A DNA stretch of 8,626 bases from Bacillota bacterium (GTDB lineage: Bacteria; Bacillota; Clostridia; Peptostreptococcales; Anaerovoracaceae), in assembly GCA_016284575.1 (NCBI GenBank), contig JAEEPD010000028.1, positions 1 to 8,626 on the forward strand, read 5' to 3'. Positions 5,637-8,626 of the stretch are shown piece by piece; position 1 is the stretch's first letter; the number at the start of each line of letters is the position of its first letter. The notes under the pieces were generated by a model. It did not search any database, had not been told where the DNA came from, and worked only from the letters and a program-made list of their open reading frames with translations. A program made the translations under genes and the position numbers.

Positions 5637-7607
5637 CTACTTATTGTCGTCGTCTACGACCTCGAAGTCTGCGTCGACCACATTGTCGCTGCCGCCCTGA
5701 GGACCTGCCTGAGCGCCGCCCTGCTGGCCGCCGAAGCCTGCTCCGGGGTTAAAGCCGGCACCGGGATTGAAGCCTGCTCCCATGTTGGGGTTGAAGCCCG
5801 CGCCCATGTTGGGATCGAAGCCGCCCTGAGGACCTGCCTGGCCCTGAGCGCCCTGATTCTGTGCGTTCTGTGCAGCCTGCTCGTAGAGCTTGGTGGAGAT
5901 AACATGATACTCCTGAGTCAGAGCCTCGATCTTGGCCTTGATGTCCTCGGTGGTGCCTGCATTGATGGCGCTCTGAAGAGCATCCTTGGCTGCGGTGATC
6001 TTAGCCTTCTCGTCCTCTGTGAGCTTGTCTCCCAGATCCTTCATGTTCTTCTCGGTCTCGTAGATCAGAGTCTCGCCCTGGTTCTTGACCTCGCTGTTTT
6101 CCTTCTTGGCCTTATCAGCCTCCGCATACTGCTCAGCCTCTCTTACCTTCTGCTTGATCTCATCCTCTGAGAGCTTGCTGGAGGAGGTGATGGTTATGCG
6201 CTGCTCCTTGCCGGTGCCCAGATCCTTAGCGCTTACGTTAACGATGCCGTTGGCGTCGATATCGAAGGTTACCTCGATCTGAGGGATACCGCGGGGCGCT
6301 GGAGGAATGCCGGAGAGCTGGAAGCGGCCCAGTGTGATGTTGTCGCTGGCCATCTGACGCTCACCCTGCATTACGTGAATATCAACTGCGGTCTGGTTGT
6401 CGGCTGCGGTGGAGAAGATCTGGCTCTTCTTGGTAGGAATAGTAGTATTCCTTTCGATCAGCTTGGTTGCGATGCCGCCCAGAGTCTCGATGGACAGAGA
6501 CAGAGGAGTTACATCCAGCAGAAGCACATCCTTGACCTCGCCGGTCAGAACGCCTGCCTGAATGGCTGCGCCAACTGCTACGCACTCATCGGGGTTGATG
6601 CCCTTGAAGGGCTCCTTGCCGGTGACGTTCTTTACAGCCTCCTGAACTGCGGGGATCCTTGTGGAGCCGCCCACCAGGATGACCTTTTCCAGATCAGCTG
6701 TGGTGACGCCTGCGTCCTGCATAGCCTTTCTCATGGGCTCGATGGTCCTCTGGACCAGGTGCTGGGTCAGGTCGTTGAACTTGGCCCTGGTGATGTCCAT
6801 GTTCAGGTGCAGAGGTCCGTTCTGGTTTACAGTAATGAACGGAAGGTTAACATTGGTTGTCTGGCTGGAGGAAAGCTCCTTCTTTGCCTTTTCTGCGGCC
6901 TCCTTCAGTCTCTGAAGAGCCATGTTGTCGTTTCTCAGATCCACGCCGTTTTCCTTGGCGAACTGATCTGCCATGTAGTTCATAAGAACGTTATCGAAGT
7001 CGTCGCCGCCCAGCTTGGTGTCGCCGTTGGTGGAAAGTACCTCGAATACTCCGTCGCCCAGCTCCAGGATGGAGACATCGAAGGTGCCGCCGCCCAGGTC
7101 GTATACCAGTACCTTGTGGTGAGTCTTTTCCTTATCAAGGCCGTAAGCCAGGGCTGCTGCGGTAGGCTCGTTGATGATCCTCTTTACGTCCAGACCTGCG
7201 ATCCTGCCTGCGTCCTTGGTTGCCTGCTTCTGGCTGTCGGAGAAGTATGCGGGAACGGTGATTACTGCCTCGGTGATCTTCTCACCCAGATAGCTCTCGG
7301 CGTCTGTCTTAAGCTTTGCAAGAATCATTGCGGAAATGTCCTGCGGTGTATAGGTCTTGCCATCGATGCTGACGGTGTAGCTGGAACCCATGTGTCTCTT
7401 TATTGAAGAGATGGTGCGGTCCGGATTGGTGATGGCCTGACGCTTTGCTGTCTCGCCTACCAGTCTTTCTCCGCCCTTTGTGAAACCTACAACTGAAGGT
7501 GTAGTCCTGTTTCCTTCTGCGTTTGCGATTACGACCGGTTCGCCGCCTTCCAGCACTGCTACTACGCTGTTGGTGGTACCAAGGTCGATTCCTATAACTT
7601 TACCCAT
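5637..7607 (-). CDS. dnaK: Chaperone protein DnaK (Hsp70)
   Basis: The ATP-driven chaperone that binds exposed hydrophobic peptides, working with DnaJ and the exchange factor GrpE. The N-terminal phosphate loop GIDLGTTNS is at 6-14, Lys70 matches the catalytic lysine, NEPTAAALAYG is at 146-156, DLGGGTFDVS at 170-179 and VGGSTRIPAVQ at 312-322. The interdomain linker DVLLLDVTP is at 360-368, followed by the substrate-binding domain and helical lid. The nucleotide-binding domain lacks the insert after about residue 75 found in Gram-negative DnaK. At 656 residues it is longer than many Firmicute DnaKs because of a Gly/Asn/Gln-rich tail (about 578-639) with GAGFNP repeats, before an acidic end VDADFEVVDDDNK. 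AGGAGG lies 7 bases before the ATG. The gap to grpE is 42 bases. Confidence 0.98.
   Translation of the reverse strand: MGKVIGIDLGTTNSVVAVLEGGEPVVIANAEGNRTTPSVVGFTKGGERLVGETAKRQAITNPDRTISSIKRHMGSSYTVSIDGKTYTPQDISAMILAKLKTDAESYLGEKITEAVITVPAYFSDSQKQATKDAGRIAGLDVKRIINEPTAAALAYGLDKEKTHHKVLVYDLGGGTFDVSILELGDGVFEVLSTNGDTKLGGDDFDNVLMNYMADQFAKENGVDLRNDNMALQRLKEAAEKAKKELSSSQTTNVNLPFITVNQNGPLHLNMDITRAKFNDLTQHLVQRTIEPMRKAMQDAGVTTADLEKVILVGGSTRIPAVQEAVKNVTGKEPFKGINPDECVAVGAAIQAGVLTGEVKDVLLLDVTPLSLSIETLGGIATKLIERNTTIPTKKSQIFSTAADNQTAVDIHVMQGERQMASDNITLGRFQLSGIPPAPRGIPQIEVTFDIDANGIVNVSAKDLGTGKEQRITITSSSKLSEDEIKQKVREAEQYAEADKAKKENSEVKNQGETLIYETEKNMKDLGDKLTEDEKAKITAAKDALQSAINAGTTEDIKAKIEALTQEYHVISTKLYEQAAQNAQNQGAQGQAGPQGGFDPNMGAGFNPNMGAGFNPGAGFNPGAGFGGQQGGAQAGPQGGSDNVVDADFEVVDDDNK
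5691..5840. repeat. Direct repeats encoding the glycine-rich DnaK tail
   Basis: A 21-base sequence starting gccgccctgagg occurs exactly at 5691-5711 and again at 5820-5840, 129 bases (43 codons) apart and in frame; both copies encode AGPQGG. Between them, units encoding GAGFNP occur in tandem, two exact and one with an added NM. The array is prone to in-frame gain or loss of units by slippage or recombination. Confidence 0.8.
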
Positions 7608-7649
7608 TGATTTATCCTCCTAAGTTTTCACTTGAATTAACTATATATG

Positions 7650-8249
7650 CTACTGAGCGACAATGACCATCGCAGGTCTTATGAGCTTGTCGTTCAGGGT
7701 GTAGCCCTTCTGAAGCACGGTTATTACTGTGCCGCTTTCTGCATCCTCTGAGGGGAGCATCTGCACCGCATTGTGGAAGTTGGGATCGAACTGCTTTCCT
7801 TCGGCTTCGATGGGCTTGATGTTGTTCTTTTCAAGCACTGTCATCAGCTGCTTTAAGATCAGCTCCATGCCCTCCTTGAACTTTTCGTCGGTGCATTCGG
7901 AACCCAGAGCTCTTTCGAAATTATCGATCACATCCAGCAGAGCCGTTGCCAGCTTCTTGTTGGCGAATTCGATGTCGCTGGCCCTGTCCTCCTGGGTCCT
8001 GCGCTTATAGTTCTGAAAGTCCGCCTGCAGTCTTAACAGCTGAGAGCTGAGCTCAACCACCAGCTTTTCGGCCTTCTCCTGAGCATCCTCCACCTTCTCG
8101 GAGGCGCTGTCCTCCGCCTCGGCGGATGCAGGCTCTTCAGATGCCTCTGTGGGCTCCTCAGCGCCCTTCTGAGCGTCTTTTTCGCACTCTTCGGTATTTT
8201 CTTCAGGGGCTTTCATTTCTTCTTCTAAATCGCGTTTTTCTTCTGTCAT
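7650..8249 (-). CDS. grpE: Nucleotide exchange factor GrpE
   Basis: The cytoplasmic factor that releases ADP from DnaK so that clients can be freed. Of its 199 residues, about 1-60 are acidic and disordered (rich in Glu, Ala and Ser). Residues 60-140 form the long dimerising helix region, including LRLQADFQNYKRR at 72-84. The C-terminal beta domain carries the family signature around FDPNFHNAVQ (154-163) and LQKGYTLNDKLIRPAMVIVA. The length is ordinary for the family. It begins 12 bases after the hrcA stop, and its AGGAAGGG ribosome site starts almost at that stop codon, which suggests translational coupling. A 42-base gap with no evident promoter separates it from dnaK. Confidence 0.97.
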   Translation of the reverse strand: MTEEKRDLEEEMKAPEENTEECEKDAQKGAEEPTEASEEPASAEAEDSASEKVEDAQEKAEKLVVELSSQLLRLQADFQNYKRRTQEDRASDIEFANKKLATALLDVIDNFERALGSECTDEKFKEGMELILKQLMTVLEKNNIKPIEAEGKQFDPNFHNAVQMLPSEDAESGTVITVLQKGYTLNDKLIRPAMVIVAQ

Positions 8250-8261
8250 GGTTCCCTTCCT

Positions 8262-8626
8262 TTACTGATCGTCAGGAGCATCAACAGGATCCGCCCCATC
8301 TGTATCGCTTTCTATCTCAAAGCTCCGGCTTATGTTATCCGTAAGATATTTTATTACCGAGCTTATCTCGCTGTATTTCATCCTGGTGGGGCCGATTACG
8401 CCAAGCTTTCCCACCAGCTTTCCGTTGACTCTGTAGTCCGCGGTTATGAGGCTCACGTCCTTCATGTCCTCGGAGTTTTCGTCGCCTATTGTTATTATCA
8501 GACCGTTGTCCCTGTTCACCAGAACGTCCGTCAACTGGTCCTTGTTCTCCACCAGACTGAAGAAATCCCTGGCCTTTGAGATGTCGCTGTACTCCGGCAG
8601 GCTGAATACGTTGGAATAGCCCTCCA
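8262..8626 (-). CDS. hrcA: Heat-inducible transcription repressor HrcA (partial, C-terminal 120 residues)
   Basis: The 3' end of the gene for the repressor of class I heat-shock operons, which binds the CIRCE operator and whose activity depends on GroEL in studied species. The frame is open to the right edge, in phase from 8624, so the internal GTG at 8552 is not the start. The conserved C-terminal stretch reads GLIITIGDENSEDMKDVSLI, then VNGKLVGKLGVIGPTRM and a final helix. After that comes an acidic extension of about 18 residues ending DAPDDQ. The N-terminal winged-helix DNA-binding domain and the upstream operator lie outside the window. Its place directly before grpE is the classical Gram-positive arrangement. 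Confidence 0.95.
   Translation of the reverse strand, partial: EGYSNVFSLPEYSDISKARDFFSLVENKDQLTDVLVNRDNGLIITIGDENSEDMKDVSLITADYRVNGKLVGKLGVIGPTRMKYSEISSVIKYLTDNISRSFEIESDTDGADPVDAPDDQ

Noticed and set aside
6375..7406. Long open frame of 343 codons on the plus strand, antisense to dnaK
   Set aside because: Antisense open frames opposite dnaK are a known effect of its codon usage. The translation shows no recognisable domain and is Cys/Gly/Leu-rich as expected of a shadow, and DnaK on the other strand is certain.
7608..7649. Possible second promoter or CIRCE element before dnaK
   Set aside because: No TTAGCACTC/GAGTGCTAA dyad and no convincing -35/-10 pair could be found in the 42-base gap.
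8262..8552. Complete 96-residue protein starting at an internal GTG (8552)
   Set aside because: The same frame continues to the window edge with HrcA-like sequence, so the GTG is an internal valine codon of a truncated hrcA.

Overview
Every gene supported in this window lies on the minus strand. The window looks like a low-to-mid GC member of the Firmicutes (Bacillota), most likely class Clostridia. The evidence is the Gram-positive hrcA-grpE-dnaK-dnaJ order, a DnaK lacking the insert found in the nucleotide-binding domain of Gram-negative DnaK, strong AGGAGG-type ribosome sites, and a DUF5058-type membrane protein beside M20 amidohydrolases. I cannot fix the genus.

Right half (about 4396-8626), read right to left: the class I heat-shock operon. 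It contains the 3' end of hrcA (repressor), then grpE, dnaK and dnaJ, closed by a strong intrinsic terminator at 4320-4366. The HrcA operator (CIRCE) would lie upstream of hrcA, outside the window. A long hairpin sits between dnaK and dnaJ and may set their relative expression.

Middle (3996-4395): a 400-base, AT-rich region without a conventional gene. It holds the dnaJ terminator, a good sigma-A-type promoter reading left, several dyads, a 15-bp near-identical repeat that may be a paired operator, and a possible 7-codon leader peptide.

Left half (1-3995): an accessory transport and hydrolysis cluster. A DUF5058-like membrane protein is followed by a second, similar-sized membrane protein and then by two tandem M20-family (AbgB-like) metallo-amidohydrolases. 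The second hydrolase runs off the left edge. The hydrolases are about 83% identical over 326 aligned residues and are separated by an intrinsic terminator. I infer that the two membrane proteins form a hetero-oligomeric importer for an amide- or peptide-bonded compound that the cytoplasmic hydrolases cleave. The two membrane proteins share several motifs at matching positions, so they may be remote homologues. This cluster is the least characterised and most interesting part of the window.

I saw no tRNA, rRNA, CRISPR array, insertion sequence or attachment site.
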